DNA of 64,000 nucleotides from Auraticoccus monumenti. GTDB lineage: Bacteria > Actinomycetota > Actinomycetes > Propionibacteriales > Propionibacteriaceae. Where the stretch lies: positions 1-64,000 of the forward strand of contig NZ_LT629688.1 of assembly GCF_900101785.1 (NCBI RefSeq), in the 5' to 3' direction. Shown here one piece after another: positions 35,486 to 45,091 of this stretch. A program made the translations under genes and the position numbers. The notes under the pieces are model-generated. The model saw only the letters and a program-made list of their open reading frames with translations. It made no database searches and was not told where the DNA came from. Positions within the stretch are counted from its first letter, which is position 1. Each line of letters begins with the position of its first letter.

Positions 35486-36262
35486 ATGGCCCAGTCCTCC
35501 TACGTCTCCGACGAGCAGCTCACCCGAGCGCTCGGCATCTACAGCGGGATGGTGGACCAGGTGATCGGGGACCCCCGCCGCTGGCTCGGCCTGGACGACG
35601 ACCCGCCTCCGACCGCGAGGTTCCCCGCCCGGGTGCTCGACGCGCTCCGGGACCGGGCCTTCGGCGAGACCACCCCGAGCTCGCCCCGCTGGTCCGACCT
35701 CCCCGTGCAGCAGCGGGTCGACTGGTGGGTGACCCGGATCGGGGTCAGCGCCGGGCTGGCGGCAGCCGCGCCCCGGCTGGCCGGGGCGCTGGCCGACCGG
35801 GTGCCGCTGCAGGCGGCCCTCGGCGCCTCCGCCGCCGGGCTGGCCGTGTGCGCGACCGCCCGCGAGCACGGGCGGAGCGACCCGGCCGAGTGGGTCCCGC
35901 TGCTCGGTGCGGTGCTGTTCGACCGCGACCTCTCCTCCCAGGGGAGCTCGGTGCCGACGAGCTCGGAGTCGGAGCAGCAGCTGGCCGCCGAGGACGAGGG
36001 TGCCGGGGAGCCGGCCGAGGACCCGGGAGACGGCCTGCGTGGTGGCGCCCGGCGGGCGGCCCGGACGGTGTGGCGGCTGGCCCGCACGCTCTGGGACCTG
36101 CAGGGCCTCCTCGACGAGCGACCCCGCGGCGGTCTGCTGCCGCGGGCCCTGGCCAAGCTGCCGGTCATCGGGCTGGCGGGCGGCTGGCTCGACGAGCGCG
36201 GCGGCATCCGCCAGGCGGCCCGGCAGACGACCCTCCTGCTGGCTCAGTCGCCCGCCGGCTGA
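35486..36262 (+). CDS. Uncharacterised protein with a central hydrophobic segment
   Basis: The 258-residue protein is not recognised by name. It has an N-terminal charged region (SDEQLTRALGIYSGMVDQVIGDPRRWL), a central Ala-rich hydrophobic stretch (residues about 95-135, VSAGLAAAAPRLAGALADRVPLQAALGASAAGLAVCATA) that could be one membrane hairpin, a Ser/Glu/Asp-rich linker (residues about 160-185) and a C-terminal helical part with RAARTVWRLARTLWDLQGLLDERPRGGLLPRALAKLPVIGLAGGWL. The middle and end recall EcsC-like proteins, but I would not assign that. GAAGGAG eight bases before the ATG gives a firm start; a TACGAT box at 35434-35439 may be the promoter. It converges tightly on corA. Confidence 0.7.
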   Translation: MAQSSYVSDEQLTRALGIYSGMVDQVIGDPRRWLGLDDDPPPTARFPARVLDALRDRAFGETTPSSPRWSDLPVQQRVDWWVTRIGVSAGLAAAAPRLAGALADRVPLQAALGASAAGLAVCATAREHGRSDPAEWVPLLGAVLFDRDLSSQGSSVPTSSESEQQLAAEDEGAGEPAEDPGDGLRGGARRAARTVWRLARTLWDLQGLLDERPRGGLLPRALAKLPVIGLAGGWLDERGGIRQAARQTTLLLAQSPAG

Positions 36263-36269
36263 CGCGCGT

Positions 36270-37328
36270 TCACAGCCAGCCCTTGCGGCGGAACACCGCG
36301 TAGAGGACGAGGGCCATCAGCACCATCCCACCCACCGCCAGCGGGTACCCGGCCCGCCAGGCCAGCTCGGGCATGTGGTCGAAGTTCATCCCGTAGACCG
36401 AGGCGATCAGGGTGGGCGCGAACAGGATGGCCGCCCAGGCGGAGATCTTCTTGACCTCCTCACCCTGGCGCAGCGAGGTCTCCGACAGCCGGCGGGTCTC
36501 CTCGTTCTGGGCCAGCCCGGCCTCGGACAGTCGACGCATCTCGTCGTTCTGCTGCTGGGTGACCAGGGTGGAGTGCACGGTCAGGGCGTTCTGCAGCAGG
36601 GTCCGGAAGGCGTCGGCCCGCTCGGTGACCCGCAGCGCGTGGTCCAGCACGTCACGCAGCGAGCGCTGCAGCTCCTCGTGCACCTGGTACTTCTCCGCAC
36701 CCCGCAGCAGCCCCTCGAGCACCGCGAACAGCGGCGTGGTGGCGCGCTGGAAGCCGATCACCTCGCTGAGCAGCTGGTAGATGCGGCGGGAGACGTCGGG
36801 GTCGTTGGCGAAGAGCTGGTCCTCGATCTCGTCGATGTCGTTCTCCAGGCCCGCCACGACGGGGGCGTAGCCGTCGACCACCTCGTCCAGCACCGTGTAG
36901 AGCACGGCCTCCGGACCCATGGCCAGCAGGTCGGGGGACGACTCCAGACGGCTGCGGACCGGGGCCAGGTCCGGGCGCGTGGCGTGGCGCACCGTGACCA
37001 CGAAGGAGGGGCCGATGAAGACGTGCACCTCCCCGAACTCCACGGTCTCGGTCTCGTCGACGTACCAGGCCGGACGCAGCACCACGAAGAGGGTGTCGCC
37101 GTAGCGCTCCACCTTGGGCCGCTGGTGGCCCTTGCCCGCGTCCTCCACCGCCAGCGGGTGCAGGTCGAACTCGCGGGCCACCGAGTCCAGCTCCGCGGGG
37201 CTGGGACGGAACAGGCCGATCCAAGCCATCCCGCGGCGCTCGTGCAGCAGCTCGAAGGTCTCGTCCAGGCTCGCCGGGTTCTCGGTCCGGCGACCGTCGA
37301 CGTAGACGCAGTTGTCCACCAGGGGCAC
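36270..37328 (-). CDS. corA: CorA-family magnesium/divalent cation transporter
   Basis: The 352-residue protein has a large cytoplasmic N-terminal domain (WIGLFRPSPAELDSVAREFDLHPLAVEDAGKGHQRPKVE and FVVLRPAWYVDETE), a long stalk helix region, and two C-terminal membrane helices. The selectivity signature GMN is present in ASVYGMNFDHMPEL between the helices, and the basic tail VFRRKGWL follows. This is the normal CorA plan, a homopentamer that imports Mg2+ or related ions. The GTG start has a strong AGGAGG site. No riboswitch-like leader was recognised upstream. Confidence 0.93.
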   Translation of the reverse strand: MPLVDNCVYVDGRRTENPASLDETFELLHERRGMAWIGLFRPSPAELDSVAREFDLHPLAVEDAGKGHQRPKVERYGDTLFVVLRPAWYVDETETVEFGEVHVFIGPSFVVTVRHATRPDLAPVRSRLESSPDLLAMGPEAVLYTVLDEVVDGYAPVVAGLENDIDEIEDQLFANDPDVSRRIYQLLSEVIGFQRATTPLFAVLEGLLRGAEKYQVHEELQRSLRDVLDHALRVTERADAFRTLLQNALTVHSTLVTQQQNDEMRRLSEAGLAQNEETRRLSETSLRQGEEVKKISAWAAILFAPTLIASVYGMNFDHMPELAWRAGYPLAVGGMVLMALVLYAVFRRKGWL

Positions 37329-37470
37329 GTGCGTTCCTCCTCCTGCGGTGCGAGCGGGGCCACGGCTCCGGCGGGCGGTCGCCCGGGAGCACGCTACCGC
37401 CGCGCGGGGCGGGGACGGACGCGCGCAGGCGACCTCGACGATCCTCTGACCTCCGCGGGGGCGCGCGCCG

Positions 37471-38865
37471 TCAGAGGTCGAGGGCCAGCAGGGCGTTCTC
37501 GACCAGCTCGGTCATGGCCGGGTGGATCCAGTACTGCCCCGTCGCCATCTCCCGGGCCCCGAGCCCGAAGGACATCGCCTGGATCAGCGGCTGGATCAGC
37601 ACCGAGGCCTCGGGGCCGATGATGTGGGCGCCCAGCAGCCGACCGGTCCCCCGCTCGGCCACCAGCTTGGCGAAGTGGGTGTCGTCCTCCATCGCCCAGC
37701 CGTAGGCGATCGAGCCGTAGTCCTGGTGGGCGGTGACGACGTCGAGACCGGCGTCGCGGGCCTCCTGCTCGGTGAGCCCGACCGAGGCCACCTGCGGCTC
37801 GGAGAACACCGCGTGCGGGACGAAGCGGTGGTCGGAGCGGATCATCGCGTCGGGGTGGGCCAGGTTGTGCTTGACCACCCGCATCTCGGCGTTGGCCACG
37901 TGCTTGAGCTGCCAGCGGTTGCTGACGTCGCCCAGGGCGAAGACGCCCTCGGCGGTGGTGCGCTGGTAGGCGTCGACCACCACCCGCCCGGCGTCGTCGA
38001 CCCCGATGCCCGCCTTCGGCAGGTCGAGGGTGTCGCCGTTGGGGACGCGGCCGGTGGCGAAGAGCACCAGGTCGCCGTGGTGGGTGGAGCCGTCCTCACC
38101 GACCACGGTCGCCCCGGAGCCGTCCGCCTCGGCCCGTACCTCCGCCACCGTGGTGCCCCGCACCAGCCGCACCCGTCGGGCCATCAGGTCGGTGAACCGG
38201 GCGGACACGTCGGCGTCCTCCTCGCGCAGCATGCGGTCCGAGCGCAGCACGATGGTGACGTCGACCCCGAAGGAGGCGAACACGTGGGCGAACTCGGCGG
38301 CCACGAAACCGCCGCCCACGATGACCATCGACGCCGGCAGCGCGTCGATGCGCATCACGGTGTCGGAGGTGTGGGCCCAGGCCGGCCGGGTGGTGGCGCC
38401 GTGCTCGAACCACTCCTGCTCCACGCCGGGGACGTCCGGGACGACCGGGCGGCTGCCGGCGGCGACCACGAAGCGGTCGGCGGTGATCTCCTCGTCCCCG
38501 ACCACGAAGGTGCGCTCGCCGGTGAAACGGCCGCGCTCGCGGTAGAGGGTGACGTTGTCGGCCCGGCGGCGCCAGTCCTCACCGCCGCTGGAGATGGCGT
38601 CGATGCGGGTGAAGATGCGGTCGCGGATGCCCACCCAGTCCACCGACTCCCGACGCAACCCGACCCCGAGCCGGGCCGCGCGCTCCGGCGTGGAGGCCAG
38701 GTTGGCGGGGTGGACGTACATCTTGGTGGGGATGCACCCGACGTTGAGGCAGGTGCCGCCGAAGATGCCCTTGTCGACCAGGGCCACCCGCTGGCCGTCC
38801 AGCGACTCGTCGATCAGGGAGTTGCCCGAGCCGGAACCGATGATGACGAGGTCGAAGTGGCGCAC
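37471..38865 (-). CDS. mtr: Mycothione reductase
   Basis: This flavoprotein reduces mycothiol disulfide with NADPH, keeping the actinobacterial thiol pool reduced in the cytoplasm. The 464-residue protein shows [17 protein letters not shown] (FAD site), the redox-active pair in [19 protein letters not shown] (Cys39 and Cys44), [22 protein letters not shown] (NADPH site), [20 protein letters not shown] and the dimer-interface [15 protein letters not shown] with the catalytic histidine. SGNSLID in place of the AGGYVAA-type start and the overall length are typical of Mtr rather than glutathione reductase or lipoamide dehydrogenase. A possible hairpin (CCTCTGAC, 37443-37450, with 37470-37477) overlaps its stop. 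Its presence places the organism among mycothiol producers. Confidence 0.92.
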   Translation of the reverse strand: MRHFDLVIIGSGSGNSLIDESLDGQRVALVDKGIFGGTCLNVGCIPTKMYVHPANLASTPERAARLGVGLRRESVDWVGIRDRIFTRIDAISSGGEDWRRRADNVTLYRERGRFTGERTFVVGDEEITADRFVVAAGSRPVVPDVPGVEQEWFEHGATTRPAWAHTSDTVMRIDALPASMVIVGGGFVAAEFAHVFASFGVDVTIVLRSDRMLREEDADVSARFTDLMARRVRLVRGTTVAEVRAEADGSGATVVGEDGSTHHGDLVLFATGRVPNGDTLDLPKAGIGVDDAGRVVVDAYQRTTAEGVFALGDVSNRWQLKHVANAEMRVVKHNLAHPDAMIRSDHRFVPHAVFSEPQVASVGLTEQEARDAGLDVVTAHQDYGSIAYGWAMEDDTHFAKLVAERGTGRLLGAHIIGPEASVLIQPLIQAMSFGLGAREMATGQYWIHPAMTELVENALLALDL

Positions 38866-38994
38866 CCGTCCATCCTGCCACCCCGCACCAGCCCGGACCG
38901 TCGTCGGAAATGCCTGCGGGGGCCGGGCCCACGAGGCACCATCGAAGAGGACGGCAGGTCGCCGTCAGAGCTCCTCCCAGAACCAGGAGATGCC

Positions 38995-39963
38995 ATGAGA
39001 ACCCTGCGCATCGTCGGCGCCGTCGCTGTCGCCGTCCTTGCCGCGAACGTCGTCACCACCCCGGCCGCTGCGGCCGGGGAGCCGACCCGCACCCTGAACA
39101 CCGTCGACGAGCTGTCCTGCGTCTTCTCGACCACCACCGGGGAGAGCGTCTTCCTCCAGGCCAGCGGGGACAGCCTCTCCGGCGACTCCGGCTCCTCCTT
39201 CTTCGTCGAGGACGAGGACTACCAGCTGGTCCTGCAGGGGTGGGAGGGGACGGCCACCTTCGGTCCGCGCTTCACCGCGGAGATCACCGCCAAGGACCCC
39301 TCCACCGGCGGGTCGGTCGGGACGGCCACCTTCGCCGCCGACGTCGCGCAGGCCGAGCCGGTCGTGCAGCAGGTCGACGAGCGCGACGGCAACATCCGCA
39401 CCACGGGCACCATCACCACCAGCGAGTTCACCTTCAGCCAGGTCTCCGCGAGCGTGCCCGGTCTCTCCCCGATCAGCGACGAGCTGTCCTGCAGCGGGTC
39501 GAGGATCGTCTTCGACCTGCGCTCCACCAACCCGGCGATGCACGTCGTCCGCTCCCGGGACTTCAACTCCGACATCTGCACCCTGGCCGGCATCGCCGAC
39601 GCCGCCGTCCTGCTGAGCGGCAACAGCCGGACGGCGCCCTACGCCGAGGTCGTCGTCGACGACGGCGTGAACCCGCTCGAGGCGCAGGGCGACGTGGTCG
39701 TGCGTGGCAACCGGGGTCGGTTGGAGGCACCGCTGGTGGAGGTCGGCACGGGTGAGACGGTGGCGCAGCTCACCCTGTCCCTCGAGCTGACCCGGGCCGG
39801 CGCGCCCTCCACCACGATCGAGCGGGACGGGAGGTCCCGCGTCATCGACACCGACACCCCCTACTGGGCGCACGTCGGCGTCGAGACCTCCGACGGCCGC
39901 CGTGGCGAGGTCACCTGCGCCGCCGAGGAGGAGGTCCGCACGACGATGACGTCGCGTCGCTGA
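38995..39963 (+). CDS. Secreted protein of unknown function
   Basis: The 322-residue protein starts with a clean signal peptide (MRTLRIVGAVAVAVLAANVV followed by TTPAAAA; cleavage near residue 27). The mature part is rich in Ser, Thr, Asp and Val, looks beta-stranded (FTAEITAKDPSTGGSVGTATFAAD, QVSASVPGLSPISDELSC) and has several cysteines (for example in LSCVFSTTT, ELSCSGSR, ICTLAG and EVTCAAEEE) that could form disulfides outside the cell. I recognise no domain. It ends at a strong hairpin terminator shared with the convergent kinase gene. Longer frames starting further upstream run antisense through mycothione reductase and are not credible. Confidence 0.75.
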   Translation: MRTLRIVGAVAVAVLAANVVTTPAAAAGEPTRTLNTVDELSCVFSTTTGESVFLQASGDSLSGDSGSSFFVEDEDYQLVLQGWEGTATFGPRFTAEITAKDPSTGGSVGTATFAADVAQAEPVVQQVDERDGNIRTTGTITTSEFTFSQVSASVPGLSPISDELSCSGSRIVFDLRSTNPAMHVVRSRDFNSDICTLAGIADAAVLLSGNSRTAPYAEVVVDDGVNPLEAQGDVVVRGNRGRLEAPLVEVGTGETVAQLTLSLELTRAGAPSTTIERDGRSRVIDTDTPYWAHVGVETSDGRRGEVTCAAEEEVRTTMTSRR

Positions 39964-39969
39964 CCCGCC

Positions 39970-40003
39970 CCCACCCGACGTCCGTGCCGCGACGTCGGGT
40001 GGG
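39970..40003. terminator. Perfect 12-bp hairpin between convergent genes
   Basis: CCCACCCGACGT at 39970-39981 pairs exactly with ACGTCGGGTGGG at 39992-40003 across a 10-base loop. It begins six bases after the secreted-protein stop and ends five bases before the end of the convergent PfkB gene, so it can serve both. Confidence 0.8.
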
Positions 40004-40008
40004 CGTGC

Positions 40009-40926
40009 TCAGACCGTGGTGACGGCGAGCTCGGCGGCGATCGCGCGGGCCTCGTCCTCGCGCAGCCGACCGGGGCCGGGGACCATCGCGTTGGCGGTGC
40101 CGGCCCCGGCACCGAGGCGGACGGCGTCGACCAGCCCCAGGCCCTCGGTGAGCCCGGTCAGCAGACCGCCCAGGTAGCTGTCGCCGCTGCCCTGGGACCA
40201 GCGGCCGCGACGGCTGCTGGCCGCGACCCGCCAGCGCCGTCCGTCCTGGGACAGCGCCGACCCCGACGCCCCGTCGGTGACCACCACCGGCGCGGACGCC
40301 CGCGCGGCGACGGCCGCGACCAGCTCGGACAGGTCGACGTCGGGGGCGGTCCCGACCAGGTCGACGGCCTCGGAGCGGTTGATCTTGACCAGGTCCACGC
40401 CGCGCTCCAGCAGCTCGGTCAGCAGCTCCCCGTAGCAGTCGGCGGCCACCCGGGCGCCGTGGTGGCGGGCCCGGGCCAGCAGGTCGGCGACCCGGGCGGG
40501 GTCGGCGCCCTCGGGCAGCCCGCCGTTGACCGCGACCCAGTCCGTGCCGCCGGCCAGCGCCTCGTCCAGGGCGGCCTCGACGTCGTCCAGCACGCCGTCG
40601 GCCAGCGGGGTGGCCCGCTGGTAGATCTCGGTCATGTCGGCCCCGGCGACCGAGACGCAGATCCGGGTCTCGTGCGGGTTGGGCACCACCACCGCCGGCA
40701 GCCCCTCCTCCGCCAGCAGGGTGCGCATCAGGTCCCCCACCGGGCCGCCGAGGACGGTCACGGCCCGGGTCGGCGCACCGAGCGCGGTCGCCGCCCGCAC
40801 CATGTTGAGGCCCTTGCCGCCGGCGCAGCGGACCGTGCTGAGGGGCCGGTGGATGGCGCCGACGGTGAGCTCGTCGACCTCGTAGCTGATGTCCAGGCTG
40901 GGGCTGAGCACCACCGCCGTGATCAT
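40009..40926 (-). CDS. PfkB-family sugar kinase (1-phosphofructokinase-like)
   Basis: The 305-residue cytoplasmic kinase has the PfkB family plan of 1-phosphofructokinase and tagatose-6-phosphate kinase: VVLSPSLDISYEVDELTVGAIHRP, CAGGKGLNMVRAATALG (signature 1), VAVNGGLPEGADPARV, VKINRSEAVDLVG and GSGDSYLGGLLTGLTEGL with the catalytic Asp of the G-x-GD loop. No fructose PTS gene is beside it. It follows ccsB by only seven bases at the end of the minus-strand heme/cytochrome run, so it may be transcribed with that group, an odd partner by function. The exact sugar phosphate is not certain. Confidence 0.85.
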   Translation of the reverse strand: MITAVVLSPSLDISYEVDELTVGAIHRPLSTVRCAGGKGLNMVRAATALGAPTRAVTVLGGPVGDLMRTLLAEEGLPAVVVPNPHETRICVSVAGADMTEIYQRATPLADGVLDDVEAALDEALAGGTDWVAVNGGLPEGADPARVADLLARARHHGARVAADCYGELLTELLERGVDLVKINRSEAVDLVGTAPDVDLSELVAAVAARASAPVVVTDGASGSALSQDGRRWRVAASSRRGRWSQGSGDSYLGGLLTGLTEGLGLVDAVRLGAGAGTANAMVPGPGRLREDEARAIAAELAVTTV

Positions 40927-40933
40927 GCCCGGC

Positions 40934-41917
40934 TCACACCCCCGCGTAGGAGTGCAGACCGGAGACCAGCAGGTTGATGCCGATGAAGTTGAACCAGAAC
41001 GCCACCACCCCGGTGATGGCCATCACTGCGGCCGGCGTCCCCCGCCAGCCGGCGGTGGCCCGGGCGTGCAGGTAGCCGGCGTAGATGACCCAGGTGACCA
41101 GGCTCATCGTCTCCTTGGGGTCCCAGCCCCAGAACCGGCCCCAGGCGTACTGCGCCCAGACCGCGCCGGCGGCGATGGTGAAGGTCCACAGCGGGAAGGC
41201 GAAGGCGTGCGCGCGGTAGGCGATCAGGTCGATCTGGCGGGCCGAGGGCAGCTTCGCCAGGTACCCGCGGACGGTCCCGCGGCGCTCGGCGCGGTCCTTG
41301 ACGAGGTAGAGGATCGAAGCCAGCGCGCCGACGTTGAAGGCCGCACCCGACAGGGCCGCGGCGACGATGTGGAAGAGGAACCAGGCCGAGTGCAGCGAGG
41401 GCACCAGCGGGGCGACGTCGACGTAGAAGACGGTGACGGCCAGCCCCATGCCGACCGTGGAGAGCAGGGTCACGAGCAGCCCGAGCCAGCGCTGCCCGAG
41501 CCGGACGGCCAGGAACAGGTGCACGGCGACCACGAACAGCAGCGAGGTGCTGACGAACTCGTACATGTTGCCCCACGGGAACCGGTCGGCGGCCAGCCCG
41601 CGGGTGACCACCGCGAGGGCGTGCACGACGAAGGCCACCAGCGTGAGGGCCACCCCGATCCGGCCGAAGCGGTCGACCCGGAGCAGCGCGCGCTCGTCGT
41701 CGACGGGGTCCCCGGCGCCGGCCTGGAGGGCCACCGAGCCGGACCCGGGCTCGCCCACCGAGGCGCCGACCAGCTGGCGCTCGCGGGTGCGTCGCTCACC
41801 GGTGGTCTCCCCGGTGCCGCGGGCGGCGGCCCACTCGGCGGCGTGGGCGATGGCTGCGAACAGGTAGATCACCGCCGCGGTGACCATGGCGGTGTTCGAC
41901 ACTCCTCCGACGTCCAT
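40934..41917 (-). CDS. ccsB: Cytochrome c biogenesis protein CcsB (CcsA/ResC type)
   Basis: This 327-residue membrane protein is the heme-handling half of the System II cytochrome c synthetase. About eight helices are visible, with the WWD heme-binding region as FWGWDPKETMSLVTWVIYAGYLH, the conserved histidines in LHSAWFLFHIVAAALSG and in LIAYRAHAFAFPLW, and PWGNMYEFVSTSLLF. It is shorter and lacks the long N-terminal insertion seen in fused proteins. Its ATG overlaps the resB stop by one base (TGATG). With ResB it exports heme and attaches it to apocytochrome c outside the membrane. Confidence 0.93.
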   Translation of the reverse strand: MDVGGVSNTAMVTAAVIYLFAAIAHAAEWAAARGTGETTGERRTRERQLVGASVGEPGSGSVALQAGAGDPVDDERALLRVDRFGRIGVALTLVAFVVHALAVVTRGLAADRFPWGNMYEFVSTSLLFVVAVHLFLAVRLGQRWLGLLVTLLSTVGMGLAVTVFYVDVAPLVPSLHSAWFLFHIVAAALSGAAFNVGALASILYLVKDRAERRGTVRGYLAKLPSARQIDLIAYRAHAFAFPLWTFTIAAGAVWAQYAWGRFWGWDPKETMSLVTWVIYAGYLHARATAGWRGTPAAVMAITGVVAFWFNFIGINLLVSGLHSYAGV

Positions 41918-43581
41918 CAGCGCTCGTCCTCTCCCTGTCCGGGCCGGCGCTCCGCGCCGTCTCCGGGTCCATTCTCGTCTGCGCCCAGCTGCTGCGCGAG
42001 CTGGGCCACGTCCTCGTCGAGACCGGTCCGGGCGTCGGCCCGGTCCAGACCGCCGACCTCGATCTCCGTCTCACCACTGGTTCCGGCCCGGGCCCGCACC
42101 CAGATCCGTCGCGGGCGGACGAACAGCGACAGGCACAGCCCGGTGACCGCGGCCACCACCGCACCGAGGGTCAGCGGCAGGGCGGGGGTGCTGCTGACCT
42201 GCAGCTTCACCCAGCGCTCCCAGCCGTCCATGGTGATCGAGCCCCGGCCGTCGGGCAGGGTGACGCTCTCCCCCGGCGCGAGCCGGATCCGCAGGGTGTC
42301 GGTGCCGTCCTCGGTGAGCACCTTCTCCAGCCCGGTGATGTCGAGGGAGTACACGTTCTCCGGTGCCCCGGTCTCCTCCTTCGGCGGGCCGTACCAGGCG
42401 TTGAGGAAGAGCTCGGGGGCGAAGGCGTCGGGGAACAGCGAGCGCGGGCCCAGCTCGTCGACCTGGGCGGTGGGCAGGAAGAAGCCCTGGAAGGCCAGCC
42501 GCTCCGGTCGCGCGTCGGGTGCCTTGATGGCGCCGGCGGAGGTGAAGTTGCCGTCCTGGGGCAGGAAGGGCACCAGCCCGGAGAAGGCGACGTCGCCGTT
42601 GCCGTCGCGGACGGTGACCCGGGGGGCGTAGCCGTGACCGGTGAGGTGGACGTCGGTGCCGTCGATGGTGAGCGGCCTGTTGACCTCGAGGTTGAAGTCG
42701 TAGGGCTGCTCCCCCGGTGACTCGGTGACGGTGAGGTCGGCGTCGAAGACACGGGCCGCGCCCATCTGCACCGGGCCGGTCTCGAACTCGGCGGTGAACT
42801 GGTTCACGACGAGGGAGAACGGCGGCAGCCCGGTGGGGTCGAAGCGACCGCCGGCGGTGATGTCGTCGTACTGGCTGATGGTGTTGGCGAACCCCTGCCC
42901 GACCGGGACGACCACGTTGCCGCGGTACCCGCCGAGGGCACCCACGGCCAGCCCGATCAGCAGCACCACCAGGCTCAGGTGGAAGACCAGGTTGCCGGCC
43001 TCGCGGAGGTGGCCGCGCTCGGCGGCCACCGAGTCCTCGCGCACCTGCACCCGGAACCGCTTGCGGCGCAGCGCCGCGGCGGCGGCCTCCAGCACCTCGG
43101 CCGGGGCGGCGTCGCTGGTGGTGGTGGCGGCGGCGGGGAGGCGGCGCAGGTTCCTCGGGGTCCGGGGCGGCTGGGCGCGCAGGGCCCGCCAGTACACCCG
43201 GGTGCGGGGCACGATGCAGCCGACCAGGGAGACGAAGAGCAGCAGGTAGATGGCGGAGAACCAGGGCGAGGCGTAGACGTCGAAGAGCCCGATGGCGTCG
43301 TAGAAGCGTCCCAGCGCGGGGCTCTCCTCGATCCAGGCGCTGACCTCGAACGGCGCGGTGGGCCGCTGCGGCAGCAGGGCGCCGGGGATGGCGGCCACGG
43401 CCAGCGCCAGCAGCAGGGTCAGCGCGGTGCGCATCGAGGTCAGGTTGGTCCAGAGCCAGCGCAGCCACTCCACCGGCCGCAGGGAGCGCGGCGCCTCGGT
43501 GGCGGGACGTCGGTCGCGGTGCGGCTCGGGGGCGGTGTCGTCGGTCACGACGTCGGGCTGCTGGTCGGTGGTGCCGCTCAC
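41917..43581 (-). CDS. resB: Cytochrome c biogenesis protein ResB
   Basis: ResB (554 residues) partners with CcsB in System II. The first helix follows [35 protein letters not shown], the usual ResB start; two more helices ([37 protein letters not shown]) precede a large outside domain (residues about 240-490), and a fourth helix is near residue 500. The GTG start at 43581 overlaps the ccdA stop as GTGA. The C-terminal 50 residues are polar and acidic ([19 protein letters not shown]), inside the cell. A longer frame to 43638 would overlap ccdA and lacks a ribosome site. Confidence 0.93.
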   Translation of the reverse strand: MSGTTDQQPDVVTDDTAPEPHRDRRPATEAPRSLRPVEWLRWLWTNLTSMRTALTLLLALAVAAIPGALLPQRPTAPFEVSAWIEESPALGRFYDAIGLFDVYASPWFSAIYLLLFVSLVGCIVPRTRVYWRALRAQPPRTPRNLRRLPAAATTTSDAAPAEVLEAAAAALRRKRFRVQVREDSVAAERGHLREAGNLVFHLSLVVLLIGLAVGALGGYRGNVVVPVGQGFANTISQYDDITAGGRFDPTGLPPFSLVVNQFTAEFETGPVQMGAARVFDADLTVTESPGEQPYDFNLEVNRPLTIDGTDVHLTGHGYAPRVTVRDGNGDVAFSGLVPFLPQDGNFTSAGAIKAPDARPERLAFQGFFLPTAQVDELGPRSLFPDAFAPELFLNAWYGPPKEETGAPENVYSLDITGLEKVLTEDGTDTLRIRLAPGESVTLPDGRGSITMDGWERWVKLQVSSTPALPLTLGAVVAAVTGLCLSLFVRPRRIWVRARAGTSGETEIEVGGLDRADARTGLDEDVAQLAQQLGADENGPGDGAERRPGQGEDER

Positions 43582-44342
43582 AGCGGTGCCCCGACGCTCG
43601 CGGCCCACTGCCGGATGCCGCCCATCAGGGCGTCCCACAGACCGGTGACCAGCAGCAGCCCCGTGAGCACCATCAGCGCCCCGCCGACGCCCATCACCAG
43701 CCGCTGGTGCCGCTTGACCACGCCCACCACCCGGTTGACCCGGCCCCAGGCCAGCCCGGCCAGCACGAACGGGATGCCGAGACCGAGGGAGTAGACGAAG
43801 GCCAGCAGAGCCCCGCGGGAGGCGCTCCCCTCGTTCAGGGCCAGGGTCAGCACGGCGGCCAGGGTGGGTCCGATGCAGGGGGTCCAGCCGAAGCCGAACA
43901 CCATGCCGAGCAGCGGCGCGAAGGCGATGCCCGCCCGGGGGACGCGCTGCAGCCGCAGCTCACCGCGTCCCAGCGGGATGACGCCGAGGAAGACCAGCCC
44001 GAGCAGGATGGAGACGACGCCGGCCGCCGGGGTGAGCCAGCCGCGGGCGTCGAGGAGCACCTGGCCGGCCGCCCCGAAGACGGCGCCGGTCAGCACGAAG
44101 ACGACGGAGAAGCCGAGCACGAACAGCGAGGTGCCGAGCAGCATCCGGCCCTTGTTCGCCTTGCCGCCGAGCACCTCCGCCGCTCCGAGCCCGGTGGCGT
44201 AGGAGAGGTAGCCGGGCAGCAGGGGCACCACGCAGGGGCTGAAGAACGAGACGGCCCCGACCAGCAGGGCCACGGGGATGGCGAGCGCCATCGACCCGCT
44301 GACCGAGTCGGCCAGCCACCCGGCGAGGTCCATCGGCACCAT
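43578..44342 (-). CDS. ccdA: CcdA-type thiol-disulfide electron transporter
   Basis: The 254-residue protein has six helices and two conserved cysteines in [21 protein letters not shown] and [17 protein letters not shown], the CcdA/DsbD-core signature. It carries reducing equivalents from cytoplasmic thioredoxin across the membrane to the extracytoplasmic thioredoxin encoded just upstream, keeping the CXXCH cysteines of apocytochrome c reduced. The start ATG overlaps the tlpA stop by one base and its stop overlaps resB by four, so the maturation genes form one translation-coupled string. Confidence 0.94.
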   Translation of the reverse strand: MVPMDLAGWLADSVSGSMALAIPVALLVGAVSFFSPCVVPLLPGYLSYATGLGAAEVLGGKANKGRMLLGTSLFVLGFSVVFVLTGAVFGAAGQVLLDARGWLTPAAGVVSILLGLVFLGVIPLGRGELRLQRVPRAGIAFAPLLGMVFGFGWTPCIGPTLAAVLTLALNEGSASRGALLAFVYSLGLGIPFVLAGLAWGRVNRVVGVVKRHQRLVMGVGGALMVLTGLLLVTGLWDALMGGIRQWAASVGAPL

Positions 44343-45091
44343 CAGCGCCCCTCGCTGACGTCGGTGACCAGGTCGGCCAGGGTGGTGGCGCTGATGGTGC
44401 CCAGGACGCGCGCGGCGACCCGGCCCTCGCGGTCGATCACCAGCGTGCTGGGGATGGCCGAGGGCGGCAGGTTGTCGGCGAAGCGGAGCTGCAGCTCACC
44501 GGTCGGGTCGTCCAGGCTCGGGTAGGGGATCTCGAAGGCCCGCAGGAAGGCCTCCTCCGCCGCCGGGTTGTCCTCCTTGGCGTTCAGCCCGACGAACTGG
44601 GCGATGCCCTCGGTCCGGGCCGCGGCCTCCACCAGGTCCGGGGACTCGGCTCGGCACGGGGCGCACCAGGACGCCCACACGTTCAGCACCACGACCTGGT
44701 CGTCGAAGTCGCCGAGGGCGATCTCCCCGTCCCCGCCGACCAGCGGCCCGCGGACGTCCGGCGCCGCCTCCCGCTCGTCCGGCGCTACCTGGGTGATCGT
44801 CCCGTCCCCGGACACGAACCCCTCCTCGACCCCGCTGGTCCCGCCCCCGCCGGTGCACGCCGACACCGCGAGCGCCACCGCGACGACGACTCCGGTCCAG
44901 CCCGGCCGACGTCGACGCGAGCGCGACGAGGCACCCGACGCGAGCGTCCTCAGCCCGTGGTCCGACGCCGGCACGTCAGACCCGGAGCCGCCGAGGACGC
45001 GAGGAGGAGGCTCGGCCGGGCGGGACGTCTCGCCGCGAGGGGTCACCGCGGACCCGGCCACGAAGAACCGACGCACGACGAGCCGACTCAC
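44342..45091 (-). CDS. TlpA/ResA-like extracytoplasmic thioredoxin (lipoprotein)
   Basis: The thioredoxin-fold domain holds [24 protein letters not shown] with the CxxC active site and [19 protein letters not shown] with the cis-proline. It reduces apocytochrome c cysteines, receiving electrons from CcdA. A lipobox LAVSAC follows a membrane segment ([14 protein letters not shown]), so the mature protein is a lipoprotein. Started at the GTG that overlaps the phosphatase stop (45091), the product has 249 residues and about 80 residues precede the lipid cysteine, far longer than a normal signal. An internal GTG around 44970 (VPASDHGL) would give a shorter, more credible signal peptide, so the true start is uncertain. 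Confidence 0.88.
   Translation of the reverse strand: MSRLVVRRFFVAGSAVTPRGETSRPAEPPPRVLGGSGSDVPASDHGLRTLASGASSRSRRRRPGWTGVVVAVALAVSACTGGGGTSGVEEGFVSGDGTITQVAPDEREAAPDVRGPLVGGDGEIALGDFDDQVVVLNVWASWCAPCRAESPDLVEAAARTEGIAQFVGLNAKEDNPAAEEAFLRAFEIPYPSLDDPTGELQLRFADNLPPSAIPSTLVIDREGRVAARVLGTISATTLADLVTDVSEGR

Noticed and set aside
37443-37477. CCTCTGAC/GTCAGAGG hairpin as a firm terminator of mycothione reductase
   Set aside because: The 19-base loop is long and one arm includes the stop codon; it is mentioned with the gene but not listed as its own feature.
37522-39963. Plus-strand open frame of 813 codons running into the secreted protein
   Set aside because: Most of it is antisense to mycothione reductase; the signal peptide at 38995 marks the true start.
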